A stretch of DNA of 64,000 nucleotides. Origin: Tubiluchus corallicola (Eukaryota; Priapulida; Priapulimorpha; Priapulimorphida; Tubiluchidae). This document shows positions 1-11,924 of this stretch, in pieces. Both the position numbers and the translations under genes were made by a program. Position 1 is the first letter of the stretch, and every line of letters begins with the position of its first letter. Below the pieces are notes generated by a model that was not told where the DNA came from, searched no databases, and worked only from the letters and a program-made list of their open reading frames with translations. The stretch is from the NCBI GenBank assembly GCA_030141605.1, contig JAQGDQ010000010.1, positions 171,501 to 235,500 of the forward strand, written 5' to 3'.

Positions 1-1399
1 GCAAAACACAAAAGGTTGAGTAACGCAGGTTCTGTATCTTCCTTTTGCAATACTGATGAAGTAACCTTAATATGCCTATAAAATCCTGGAAATGTTGAGA
101 GCAAAGATTTCATAGAAATCCAGTTAACTGAATCGTTAATTTCTATTGCTGCAACAATTCATTTTAATTAATATTTTAGACGCTTAAAAGCTTTTCGACT
201 TAATTCTTTGCAGTGATATATTTTCATTGTGTAAAATGCGTTAAGAACACTGACAAACTATCGTGTGAATAAGATATCTCGCAGTGTGTAGTATGATGGT
301 GGTGGTGATGGTGATGTTGTTGTTGTTGTTGATGATGATGATGATGATGATGGTATTGGTGATGATGACGACGTTGACGATAACGATGATGATGACGACG
401 ACGGTGGTGTTGGTAACGAGTATGATGGCAATGTTGATAATCGATGATGTATGTTCACTGACAATGACGTTGGGAAGATATTCTGAGGGTGCGCAGAAGT
501 AGGAAGGGGGCAAAAAAAGAGCAAAGCTAAAAAGAATCTGTGTAAAAAGGTATTCAAAAGTTGCAGAAGGTATTTTAAGTCAACCAAAAAAATTAACCGT
601 TGCTAGATGCAACGGTTATCTTCTATACATGCTCATTGTTCTAAATTTACTACAGTTTTCATCACTGACAAATCTAATTACCATGCACGCTTAATGTTGC
701 TTCACTTTTACTTACAAACCAAACTAGTGCTCAGCTAAGCTGATGCGCACATAAAATGCAATCATTAAATTGAAGTGGACGACATTATGGCAATTAGTTA
801 AACCATGCTTTGTGCATAAGTTGAGATGGAGTGAATCAAGCGTTAAAAATTAGTAATTAGCTGTCATTAGGGATTGTCATAGTTGCCACGAAAGACTATG
901 GATTCATCCGCGAAGGTATTTAAGTGGAGATGTTGAAGAATGGGTGCTGAAAACAGCAAGTCTGTTGTGTTTAGTTACATTTTTCATGCAAGAGGTGGTA
1001 AAACGAGTTTAAATTTAAGAGACGGAGGCCATCTTTAGAAGTCATCACACATCATCAGTGATTACTAAGCTATTATGATGTGTAGGCGAGAAGAAGTAGT
1101 GAAGTCCATCTGAAAAGGCACTTATACTGATGTTGTTGTGGAAAAAATCAGGAAATCAATAAGCCATGAGCTTCCGTTACGTCATGCTAATTGTGTCAGA
1201 AAATGCAAATTTAGCCTGTACATATATTTATGTAATTATAAACATAAATATAAACTTGTATATAATTAATGAAAAAAACTAAAGATTTAGTACTTGAGCG
1301 TCAGGGTTTACAAGGATAAATGTAAGCAGTCCGAAACGCTCCAGAACTGGTTCAAGCCCACCAAACCAAAGAGGCTTTACAAAAATTTTTGGTTCTGTG
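1..1399. other. No gene seen
   Basis: AT-rich non-coding sequence apart from the trinucleotide tract at 294-475. No exon with splice sites, RNA gene or recognisable transposon was found. Confidence 0.5.
294..475. repeat. Degenerate GAT/GTT/GAC trinucleotide tract
   Basis: Mixed GATGGT, TGTTGT, GATGAT and GACGAC units. Long open frames seen here on both strands are translations of this tract, not genes. Confidence 0.9.
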
Positions 1400-1865
1400 C
1401 ACTTCTACTCTTCATGATCTTTCATTTGAACCATATTGAAAATGTATTAATTAAACATCTTTATTACTTAAGTAATTAACGAATTGCTACAATTTTCTGT
1501 TTTGAACCAACGACATCCTAGCTAATCATCTTTTCAAATTTCACCTCGAATTACTCATAGGAATATGCAATTTAAATCAATTTAAAATTAATTAAACACC
1601 TCTATTTAATTAACGAATTGCAAAGGACGTTTTTGTTTTGGAACCAAGGACACCCTAATTAATCTTCATTCTAAATTTCAGCTCGATTTGACAAACACTT
1701 TTGGAATTGGGTGATCTTAAAATTAATTAATTAAACCGCTCTAACTAATTGGCTAATTAACGAATTCTGCAAGATTTTGTGCTGAACCAAGAACGTCTTA
1801 ACCAATCGTCATGCCTAATTTCAGCTCAACTGTTTAAATAGTTTTGGAACTGTATGGTGGTTAAA
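1400..1865 (+). repeat. Three-unit tandem repeat (~145 bp per unit), diverged
   Basis: Units near 1445, 1590 and 1730 share an order of blocks: AATTAATTAAAC, then TAATTAACGAATT, then TTTTG..(T/G)GAACCAA, a CT(A/T)A..AATC..CAT stretch, and AATTTCA.CTCGA. A partial unit may precede at about 1375. Units are perhaps 70-75 percent alike by eye. Confidence 0.7.
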
Positions 1866-2281
1866 AAATTTTGTAGTTATAAACAGTGTGACGGCAAAGT
1901 GACAAGATTTTTCTTGTGAGCTAACACTCGGGAACTAGTTATAGAAATTCTAATTTGATTTAAATCTAAACATGAGCTATAGATTTCTTTCATTATAACG
2001 CAATAAGGCAAGAGTATTTGGTATACGACTTTACCGTTAAGTTCGTGAGGTCGTCTACAACCACAGTCATAGTTAAGCGACTGTTATCGGTGTTGCCACC
2101 ATTACTGTCTTTTTTATTTTTTTTCACACAAACCATAGCAAAACACAGCGATTTCTTCTTTATATAACTTCTGCTTTACCCTTTTCTTCCTGTTCTTGAT
2201 GTCACCTCTATCGCTATCTTCGTGATTCCTACAAACAATCGACTTCGTTGTCAGTCAACATGGTCGTACTCTAGGAACTAG

Positions 2282-2452
2282 ACGGGGTCTAAAATACGTA
2301 AGACGGAGTGGGACTGTGTTCAGAGCCCTGGCGACTTACGTACTACGTCTCTCGCGGAGTTAGAAACGGGGTCTAAAATACGTGAGGCGAGGTGGGATTG
2401 TGGACCCTGGCGTCTGCCTACTACCTCTCTCGCGTAGTTAGAAAAATTGCTA
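2282..2452 (+). repeat. Tandem duplication, 84-bp period
   Basis: The block starting ACGGGGTCTAAAATACGT at 2282 recurs at 2366 with a few changes; both copies end in CTCTCGCG.AGTTAGAA. It is GC-richer than its surroundings. No function recognised. Confidence 0.85.
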
Positions 2453-3215
2453 CAGCCCTGCAAGCAGCAGGCAGCGTATATGAGGTACATTCCATGTAGA
2501 GTTCAAATAAACTTTGAATGACTAAAAACATTTTGTATCCAACCTCGAATCTTTGTCAGAGTGAAGCTTTTTGGACTTCTGATTGTCGCCTAACTGCATA
2601 TTAAAAAGGCAGTCGCTACGACACTGATTTTTGATTAGACAAGTATTTCCAAAAAGTAGGGGCTCTTTTAATGAGTGACTTCTACTCTAAAGTATAGGGC
2701 AGGCAGCCTTTAACTTTCACCACTCCCACAATTTACATCATGTGTTTTGCTGCAGCAGTATAACAAGTTTACATATTTTTTTTCAATTATTTTAAACCGT
2801 CTTCAGAATCAAATTTATCGTGAAGCCTTTAGACTTCATAAATGCAAAAGAAAAATCAACAGGATTTTGCTTTTAAAGGACTTCTAAACAATTTCACAAG
2901 AAATAGGAAACCTTTGCGAAGGTTATTTTTATCCGTCGCGAGTCATGCAAGAAGCGAAAGAGCATCACGTTAGGTCTTTTAGGATAAACTTATTAAGCTC
3001 CATTTACGGAAACCATATTAGCGCTCTTAGAAGCGTAATAAGTTTTTAGCAATGATTCGCTGAATAAATCGTTTTGCTGAAATCGAGCACGGAGGAAGAA
3101 ACTTGCAACAGAGCGATTGCATTACATACGTAGTTGATAAAATTTGACAAGTGGATTATTGGGCTCGGTAGTAGCAGCAGCTGCCGCTACAGCAGTTGTA
3201 GTGTTGCTTCTTCAA

Positions 3216-3292
3216 TGATGATGATGATGATGATGATAACGATGATGATGACGACGACGATGAATATGCTGCTGTGATGATGATGATGATGC
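3216..3292. repeat. GAT trinucleotide microsatellite
   Basis: Runs of GAT with GAC interruptions, broken by GAATATGCTGCTGT. Confidence 0.9.
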
Positions 3293-3904
3293 ACGAATGA
3301 CAAACCTGAAATGATATGTGGCAATATTAAGATCATGGTACCCGTAGAAAGTGCAAACAAAAAAAGCGAGCAACCATGCAGGTTTTTACCGTTTTTGTTT
3401 AAACTCAAACTGCGAATGTCAGTTTTTCGTTTGTGGTGTTTTGTATCCTTGCTTATACGGCACGCAATAATAGTTTGTACTGAAGGCACTTATGTGTTTA
3501 GATAAGCTATACAAATCAAAAATTTATTGTTTGCTTTATTTCAGCCAATTTGCGCCGCCATTCGCCGCGTGGTATTGTGTGTTTTTACCGTCGCGTGCTC
3601 GGCTCTGCCCATAAAACCACGTTGTATAAATCGACTGTGGACAGTAAAACAGGATTGTACACAACCAGTTCGCCATGAAGCTATTTAGGTTGTTTTAATT
3701 AGCTGAATGTTGCTATTGCAGCAAGGGAAACCAGTGAATTAAACTGGCAAAATGGTGTGATTGATTAAATGTTCGCTCTGTAGAGCAAAATGGATGAATG
3801 TCTCATTTGATTGAAATCTAAGAAAACTGAAGCTATTTTTTCTGGTAGCAGTGGTTATTTCATTTTATGAGTTTCGTCTCAGCAGTGTGATAGTAAATTG
3901 GCAT

Positions 3905-4200
3905 TCTTACTGCGGACCTTTCTCTTTCTCTTCCATGATTTATTCTTCCTATCTTGCCTTCTTTCTCTCCATTTGCGCCCCTCTCTCTTGGTCATTCTGC
4001 ATGTTTTTCTGCCTTTCCCTCTTTCTCGCTTTCCCTGTCTCCCACTCTGTCCCCCCTCTCTTTCTCTCACTCACTCATTCTCTCTCTTCCCTCTCTCTTT
4101 CTCTTTGTTTCCCTTTCCTTACCTCTTTCTCTTATTCTCCTTTCTGTCCAGGCATTTTCTTCTTCTTTCTATACATCCTTTTTCTCTTTCTTTATTTTGA
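3905..4200 (+). repeat. Pyrimidine-rich (CT) low-complexity tract
   Basis: About 300 bases made nearly entirely of C and T with CTCTCT and TTTCTC runs. It produces false open frames rich in Ser, Phe and Leu. Confidence 0.85.
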
Positions 4201-5302
4201 ACCCCCTATCCAAGAAGTCTAAATTAGAAAACTCTAAACTAAAGAGCGAAGATTTTTTTCCATTTCTTTTCCATTTTTTTAAAGCACTGTAAGCTGGATA
4301 TGGTCATCATAACAACCGGGTAATAATGCACTATATTTGCTGCTACTGGTCTTGCGGCTAGGTTTTCCATGTGTAGGTTATCATCTTAACTTCTTTATCA
4401 TGATTGAATAGTCCGTAGAGCAGAAAACACAGTTGTTTTGTTGACTTTAATTCCACGAGTGAGCGGTTTCAATCGAAAAATGATCTTAACAATCTCTACT
4501 TCATCAATTCAACAATTCATCCCAGTGAAACTCATAACGTTAAATACAATACTGCTACAGTTAATAAGCGTTTTATCCTTTTATAAAGCTATCATCGGAA
4601 GGATAATCCTTTCCCAGTGTCCCGTGTACCAGTGCTGTCATTAATCAAGTGCAAACCACTTAAGAACCGATCTGTCCGGACTCAGATCGATGCTAAGACA
4701 TCCGGATTAGAAGCGAATTCGTGCTGGCGAGATGTTCGGGAGTATAATCAATCTGTCCCGGGAATATCTTACGAGAAATTGAAACCGGGATAAACTGAAT
4801 ACATGTCGCAAGGCCGGACTAATGAAAATCTTTTGTGGATCATATTCTTTGCATTGCCGTTTGTATCAGGTTTCTATTAGATAAAGGTATGGGTCAGATA
4901 AAGGCAGGGGTAACAATAAAGGCAAAAAGGCAAATGTAATGGTAAATGTATGTATAGTAGCAGTAGTAGGGAAAGGCAGAGTTGGGGATAAAGGTACAAA
5001 TAAGAAAATTGTGAGAAATATGTGAAATGCGCAAAGAAAGAAACGTTTCGCGCCCATTTTCGCGATAAATGCCGCAAGGAATTTTGCCACGCGTCGTCTG
5101 AGTGTAAAATGGGCCTTAGTTTCGTCGCTCAGTGAGTGCAGAAAGGTATAAACAACAATTGGTGTCGTCTTCAAATTGGACATATAAAGAAATAATTTTG
5201 TATGCCGCAAGTTGTCATGTCAAAGAACTGATTAATACATTCTAGCTGTGTCTCAGAAAAGATTTTATTTTGAATATTTCATATTCATTTTTCATTTTGA
5301 AT

Positions 5303-5796
5303 TTAAAAACGAAAACAGGGTGATTTTTCATACCCTCCCTCATTTTGAAGTACGGTAAATATTCATTTATAGACTTATGATAATGGCAAAGAAATTTTAG
5401 AAATCTTCATAAACTTAATTAATGCCAGACCAGCCCAAGTAATGATGACATCACAATTGAACTTAATTTTCAACACCCCAGATATTACGCGAGCGTGTTG
5501 CACGTGTTTTGGAAAGCGAAAATTGAAGTACAGCACTACTGCACAAAATTCAGTGTGATATAAAAAACTCTTTTCAAATTCAATTTTCAAGTTTGCCACT
5601 GTACTCACTCATAAACTCTCGAACGTGTGTACTACATCACAACTGAACGCTCTTGACTTGGGAGATGCAAACATGTACACAGGCAATAATTCTCCTACGT
5701 AAGCTGTTTTTGAAAAAATAGCGTGTTCCTTTTCAATATTTTATAGGGTAGATTGTTTTGAGCTGTAGTTTAAGATGGGGTCCGGTTTTCCTTTAA
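5303..5796 (+). mobile_element. TTAA-flanked MITE-like element, copy A
   Basis: Bounded by TTAA on both sides. It starts near GAAAACAGGGTGATTTTTCA and ends GGGTCCGGTTTTCCTTTAA. It shares the internal blocks CATTTTGAAGTACGGTAAA, ATGATGACATCACAA, GTGTTGCACGTGTTTT and GTTTAAGATGGGGTCC with copies B-E. No coding capacity. Confidence 0.82.
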
Positions 5797-5799
5797 TTA

Positions 5800-6900
5800 T
5801 TTAAACACCCAACTGTCAAACTGTGACAAGACGCACCAAACATAAGAGATTCACTGCGAAACGCATGGACTAAACAATTTGGCAGTGGCGTGAATAGAAC
5901 TCCTTCAAAACTCCTGCATGACCGAAATAAGTTTTAAGCATCATCATTGTTTTGCGTGCAGAGTTTCACAGTAAATCATCGATATGGAAATCACCCCGGC
6001 CATTTCCTCAATTTATTTCACGCGCAGTGTTAAATGTTTTATCGTCGTCATTGAAACTACCGCGTGAGCCGCTTTCATAATATTTGCGTGCAAATGATAA
6101 TAGCCTACCTATTAGTTTCTAATTACGATTTATCGCATTGGAGAGAAAGGGTGGCGATATTTAATAATAATTGTGCTCGTTAGTTATTCCATTTCAGTAA
6201 ATAGACGACGAATTACTTATCAACGAAGCTGCTCAAAGTGATACAGGAGGCGTTTCAACAGACGGTAAAGGACTCAATTCAATGCTGCTTTGTTGTGCGA
6301 ATATTGCAGGTTGAATTGCAGACGCTTGATAATAATTGCTAAATGAGTATAAGGCATCATCATTGTTGAAAATGTTGAAGAAAAAACAGATTAATATTCC
6401 ACTGTTTATTGTATTACTTACAGATGTATCCAAGCTAGCAAAGAGTAGAAAAAATATTTTCACATCTTTTGATTTCCTTTTGACCTCTATTCAGCCGGTA
6501 CCCCTTGAACTTTTGAAGCTGGAAGCAGCAAAAGTATTATGTTTGTGCATTTTTGACTGTTTTTTATAACGAAGGCGCATGCAACTTCTGATTTGTAACA
6601 AATAAAGTGAAGGTTCAAAAATCTGTGAGAAGTAATATTACGTTTTTGCTTATGGATTTTAACAGTTTCCATCAGTATTAGTTTTTGTTTCTGCCTCTCT
6701 TTATATCACGGAATTTTGAGACTTTAATTGGTAGTTAGGCCTACGCAGTCCTTAGGCTGAAATGTTACTGGCAAGTGAAACTAGTATTGATTTGATTGAG
6801 AATACATAAATAAGATTATTTTTCCCGCTTAAAATGTTGTGAATTAAAAACAGTAGTTAAATGATACAGTAACAACAACGAAAGATAATATAAGCACTCA
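5800..6900. other. No gene seen
   Basis: AT-rich sequence with short random frames only. No splice-flanked exon or named repeat was recognised. Confidence 0.45.
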
Positions 6901-7240
6901 TAATTTCTAATACGAAACATGTCTAATGTAAGTTTTGTCCATTCGTGTCAAGAGAGATTGGTATAAGCTGCATTAAGGCATAGGTTCTTGGTTCGTATCC
7001 TAACGAACTCAGGATTTTTCGCACTTCCGTTTCGTAAATTATGTGCAATCTGTACTGTAAGTTAAAAGTTTCAAATAAGAAGTGTGTCTGCTGTAGGTTT
7101 TGTCACTGCGTATCATGAGAGATTGATGTAAGCCGCATTAAGGCGCAGATTCTTGGTTCGAATCATAACAAAGCCTGGATTTTTCGCTCTTCAGTTTTGC
7201 AAATTATGTGTGTCTGTACTGTAAGTTTGTGTCACGTATT
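6901..7240 (+). repeat. Tandem pair of ~166-bp tRNA-like (SINE-like) units
   Basis: Two diverged units start near 6901 and 7067. Each holds GAGAGATTG.T(A/G)TAAGC.GCATTAAGG followed about 15 bases later by CTTGGTTCG.ATC, which resembles a pol III B box, then GGATTTTTCGC.CTTC.GTTT. Each unit looks like a tRNA-derived SINE head, with only the second keeping a good B box. Confidence 0.6.
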
Positions 7241-8860
7241 TTAATTTACTTGTTGTTGAAGTAGGCATATTGTGCTTTTGTATTTACCCTGTGTATGCCA
7301 ATATGGAGATATTATATTAATCTGTTAGCTAACAATATGGTGCATGTTAAAGTAATCTCACTAGAACTAAGCGTAAAAGCTGTTTTTCTAAACCACACGC
7401 GTAGATGACAGTATAATTGCTTGCTCTGCTCATATTATTCCACAGAGAATCACCATGATTATGTCACTCTCAATGACCTGCTACTTAGAGAAGGATTTTT
7501 ATCTAGAATTGGGTCGCGGTTGCGTGAATTGTTTTTTGCGCGACTGTGTGTTAATGGAAGCTATCTGTGAGCAGGATAAACACGATTCTTTAGCGGCAAT
7601 ATATTATAAATAGGTTATTGCTAGAATCTGAAATATGCCTAGGTAAAACAATGCATCGATGTGTTTACGCACAGTCAAAATAGGGGCTTCTAGTGGAGTA
7701 GCCGGAGACCTTGAGTGAGTTGTTCAAGGTTTAAGACTAATTATAGCCTGCAAGGACTTTGGCGTAATCTGAGTAACTTAGAGTATCAGGTGGGAGACAG
7801 ATTTTAGATGGTTAGTCAGTGACTTAAACTGGGTGGTTAATGGTCAAGGGTCATTTGCAACTTAAAATTGTAGAGACCTAACTTGGGTAATTTATAACGC
7901 CAGTGCTCCACACTTACCCTTTAGTACAGTGAAAAATACAACAGAAAAGTCTGGGTAGGCGGAGCTGTCTACACACAAAATATTGATTATTTCGCACCCA
8001 TGGTGGCTACATTGTCCCGCTAATTTCCGCAGAAATTCACTATCACATCGGAATATCCACAAATCGGCTGTTCTAGCATTTCTAACCCGGTATGAGCAGC
8101 GGTAGCGATGTGGGAGATCTTCGCATTTGCTAGAACGTCCCCAGCAGTTTTCGTTGTACATGTGCGCAGTTGGTAGGACGGTCGGCCCAACGAACGTTTG
8201 CACGTTTTGGTTACTAGTTGCAACATTTGTCGAAAATCGCTGAAAAGAATTCTTGCTTGAGAATCATTAAATCATCAAGATTTAGTAGATCTTGTCGTAA
8301 GTAGTTGCCAGCTTCTTCCTGTTTAATAGTATATGTAAGAAACGTATACATAAATGACAAGTCATTTTCACTTGTCCATACAAGTCCCATTATCCCAGGT
8401 GTGGGCTGCAACTGCTGCGAGATATTGAAGAAAGAGGAAAACTCACAAGTTCACATTTATTGTAATAGCATTAATTATATTGTTGTACTAGTGAGAGAGC
8501 AATATTCACAAATTTCATGGAATCCACGGTGTAGCTGCTGCAACACCTTACGGAACCACTCGCTTTTTAATCGTTCTGCGTTAAATCTCAATGGAATGTG
8601 TTTACTCGACACCTCAGTTTGACGCTTCTTGCCTCACCTTACATGCCGGGTACCATGTGCCACGAGACGATGGTATATATAGTGTTACAGTACGCTGCGG
8701 CTCGGTACACGGAGATGCTGTGCACGGAGAAATCGAGCAAGCGCGAACATCTCACCTAGTGTTTCTTGTAGTTGATTTGAACCAGTTAATTGTGTGAATG
8801 CAACTTTATGCTATTCGGACAATCAATCATTGGACGTAAAACTGCAAACTTGTGCATTAA
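7241..8860. other. No gene established
   Basis: The stretch 7890-8800 is less AT-rich and contains several overlapping open frames of 60-105 codons on both strands, but none has recognisable domains, codon bias or matching splice sites. I treat it as non-coding. Confidence 0.4.
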
Positions 8861-8867
8861 AATCAGC

Positions 8868-9212
8868 TTAAAGGAAAACAATGATTTTTCATATTCTACC
8901 CCATTTTGAAGTATGGTAAAAGTTAACATTTTAATACAATAATACTGCAAAAGCATTTCTGATAATTAAATAACAGATTAAAAACTTAATTAACGGCCGC
9001 CAAGCCCAATTATTGATGACATCACAAATGCATTAATGAATGGAGAAATGCATGTAACAGCGAAGAACTAGCCGCCTGAACGCGAAATTGCGTTCGTGTG
9101 GTAATAATTCATTCACGTAAGTCAGCCTTGAAAAAATAGCACCTTCCCTTTCAACATTTTAAAGCAGATTGTTTCGAGCTACAATTTAAAATTGGGTCCG
9201 GTTTTCCTTTAA
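8868..9212 (+). mobile_element. TTAA-flanked MITE-like element, copy B (internally deleted)
   Basis: It begins TTAAAGGAAAACAATGATTT and ends GGGTCCGGTTTTCCTTTAA; the first and last 12 bases are inverted copies (AAAGGAAAAC / GTTTTCCTTT). At 345 bp it is the shortest copy and lacks about 270 bp of the centre. Confidence 0.85.
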
Positions 9213-10549
9213 GAACCCCAAAGTAGAAAAAACAAGAGGGAACGCAGAGAAAGGGAACAATCATTCGAGCCACCATTATGATGTTTGGACCTCAGTGGTT
9301 TAGGACCTCCGTGCTTGTTTAATTTTGCCCAAAAATTCTCTTTCACACAAAATATTTACTTCTTATCGTCTGCATAAATACGTTAAAACAAACAGTTTTT
9401 CATTGACTTTTAACTGAACGAACGAACGTTAAAAACCCAAGCGATGATGGAAACAAAACAACATGCACGTACAGAATCAGAAGATGTCCGTTGCTGCGTG
9501 CGTATCGGCAGAGCTAATAAACTAGGTCTTTAGTTAATGCGGCTTTAGTAAATGCTATGTTATAAGGGATGAGCAGAATTGTAGTGATCATTTTTTTCTT
9601 GCGCTAGAGTATGTCAAGGTCACATGACAAGTGAAATCATTGTGAACGAAATTGAATGATTGAAAATCGTTTCTCGGTAAATGGCCGTGTATTTTAATTG
9701 TACATAACTTGGGTATAGCATCACTTCTAAATGACTTCTAAATTTTAAGTGAACTTCATTTTAGTTTTATTCGGGAATTTCTAGCAGGTCTCTAGATTGA
9801 ATTAAGAGCCTTTGGTTTATTTTAGCAATTTGTAAACTTGTTTACAGTATAAATGTCTTGCAATGCTATAACACTAAATTGTATTTCTTCAGTCTTCATA
9901 ACATTGAAAAGAAGCATTTTTGAGACACAACACTAACAGTGCTTAGTACTTCTGTTTACAATAGTCGTTTTTACTTATTAAAGTAGATTAAGTTTTTTAA
10001 TTCTGGATACGTAACGAGGATTGATTAATCGCAATTCTGCAAAACTTAACCCTAATCACTCGATACTGAAGTAGCGAAGTTTAAATTTAGAAAAGAAAGT
10101 AGTTCAATATAATAATATTAACTGTATGTTTTTGTTTCATGTAGTTTTTTGCAATTGTTTTTTTACTCATAAAGTGGCACAGTTTGCCATTGCAGAGACG
10201 AATCTAGAGTGTTCATTTCTTCAGTGAGCATGTGGTCATCTAATCCAAGAAATTGCTTTCTTTATCAGATTTGCTTCGCGATTGAACGCCCTGTTAGCAT
10301 CCATTGCGAAAAGAGACGAAATGAGGAATGAGACTGTGAAAGTTTGTACCTCAGCAGAGGTTTGTATTTCAGAGATTTCAAACGCTGTAAGAAGAAAAGA
10401 ATGAATTTTTCTATCAATGAAGCCTCCGTGTTATCTTCACAAAAGCTTTTCTAACGTAAAATTAACACGAGGAACAACGCATCGTTCTCTTGCCCTTGTT
10501 ATCTTTGTTGTTATAATTTTTATGTGGAAATAAGCATGTTATATAAGTA
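9213..10549. other. No gene seen
   Basis: AT-rich sequence without a recognisable exon, RNA gene or repeat. Confidence 0.45.
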
Positions 10550-10800
10550 CACCCGGTTGGCGTAGCTCAAAGGTAGCGAGATCGCTTTCCACCCGGAGGT
10601 AGTGAGTTCAAGTCCTGACCCAGTTATGCCAAATTCTTAAAAAACGATACCGCTGCTTCTTCGATTAAGCACGCGAGTTTATCGAAATAACATGTGGGTA
10701 ATAATAATCGGGACCACCTTGGAAATAAGGTTTGAGTTATGAGTTACTTCAAGTGTTATCCTTAGACCATGTCCTAAAAGCGAAATTATTATTACATGTA
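10550..10800 (+). mobile_element. tRNA-derived SINE-like element
   Basis: The head at 10552-10630 contains GTTGGCGTAGCTCAAAGGTA (A-box-like) and GTGAGTTCAAGTCCTGACC (B-box-like) with tRNA-like spacing. An unrelated body follows to about 10800, ending near ATTATTATTAC. A related head occurs at 60138. Confidence 0.6.
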
Positions 10801-11364
10801 TGTTTGATAATTAACATATTGCTTTGTGACACTAATTTGCTATTGTTCCTGGGCTGGTGCTAGGAAGTGCGGAGCCCAATTAAAAATTGTTAGTTGGTCC
10901 TCTATACCCCACAAATGCTGCAGAACAGTATAAATGATTTGGACATAGTCAGCAAACAACACAACTTTATATTCCAAGCTTTATGTTATATAATCTAACT
11001 AACAGTGGTCTTTCTGTGTTGAGAGTCTGAATATCGTCCACAAAATAGTCAAATGAAAATCCGATGACGATCTAACTAATGCATAAAAGGCTCGGCAATT
11101 ATTTTTTTCAAAAAGATAAGTAGCGATGATAAACTGAAATTATAAAATAAATAACCGAACGATCAGCAAAAACGTTGAAATATAGATATACGAGGACAGA
11201 CCGAATAGTTTCACTACCTTCACAGTACCAAGTAACTGGACACTCCCAGTTCATTAATTCATCGTAGCTTCTCCGCTCGAGCATGAGTGAGGGGCCCTTC
11301 TTGGCACTGGGCCCAATTTGAATAAATCTGTCTAATTGGCTTATATCCGTCCCTGTTTGTTACC
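10801..11364. other. No gene seen
   Basis: Non-coding AT-rich sequence. Nothing recognisable. Confidence 0.45.
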
Positions 11365-11924
11365 TTAAAACAAAACCGGACTCAATCTTAAAATATAGGT
11401 CAAAACAATCTACTCTTTAAAATACTGAAAGGAAACATACTACTTTCTTTCAAAAATGACTTAAATGAAAGAATTATTACCACACAAACACAGTTTCGTG
11501 CTCGCACCACTAGTTCTTCGTCGTTGCATGCATTTCGCCATTCGTTACTTAGGCGGGCACTAGCGCCTGCATTTCGGAAACGCATTGCACAAAAAAGGTG
11601 CTGCATCTCTCAGTTCAGATGTGTTGGTTTCTGACAAGGTAAATTTCGTCAGAGGTAAATTTGAAATTTGAATAGTACAACACACCGAATATCTTACTGT
11701 AGTACTGTACACATGCAACACGCTCGTGGAATATTCTTGCTGTTGAAAATTGTGTTAGTTTGTGATGTCAGCAACAGTTGGGCTCGCCCGCCTTTAATTA
11801 AGTTTTTATTTTTTTATTTAATTATCAGAAACGCTTTTACAGTATTAATTGTGTTAAAATGTATACTTTTTTATCGGACTTGAAAATTAGGTAGTATGTG
11901 AAAAATCATCCTGTCTTCCTTTAA
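11365..11924 (-). mobile_element. TTAA-flanked MITE-like element, copy C (reverse)
   Basis: In this orientation it starts TTAAAACAAAACCGGACTCA and ends AAATCATCCTGTCTTCCTTTAA, the reverse of copies A, B and E. Internal CATGCAACACGCTCGTGGAA and GATGTCAGCAACAGTTGGGC match the other copies. Non-coding. Confidence 0.83.

Larger units (their letters stand above)
2460..5300. other. No gene seen; microsatellite and pyrimidine tract
   Basis: Non-coding sequence holding a GAT-type microsatellite (about 3216-3292) and a CT-rich tract (about 3905-4200). Open frames across the CT tract are low complexity. Confidence 0.5.

Noticed and set aside
3851-4292. Overlapping 100- to 123-codon frames
   Set aside because: They lie in a CT-rich low-complexity tract; composition alone explains the lack of stops.
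7892-8226. 103- and 68-codon minus frames
   Set aside because: Overlapping frames without recognised motifs. Kept only as a finding about composition.
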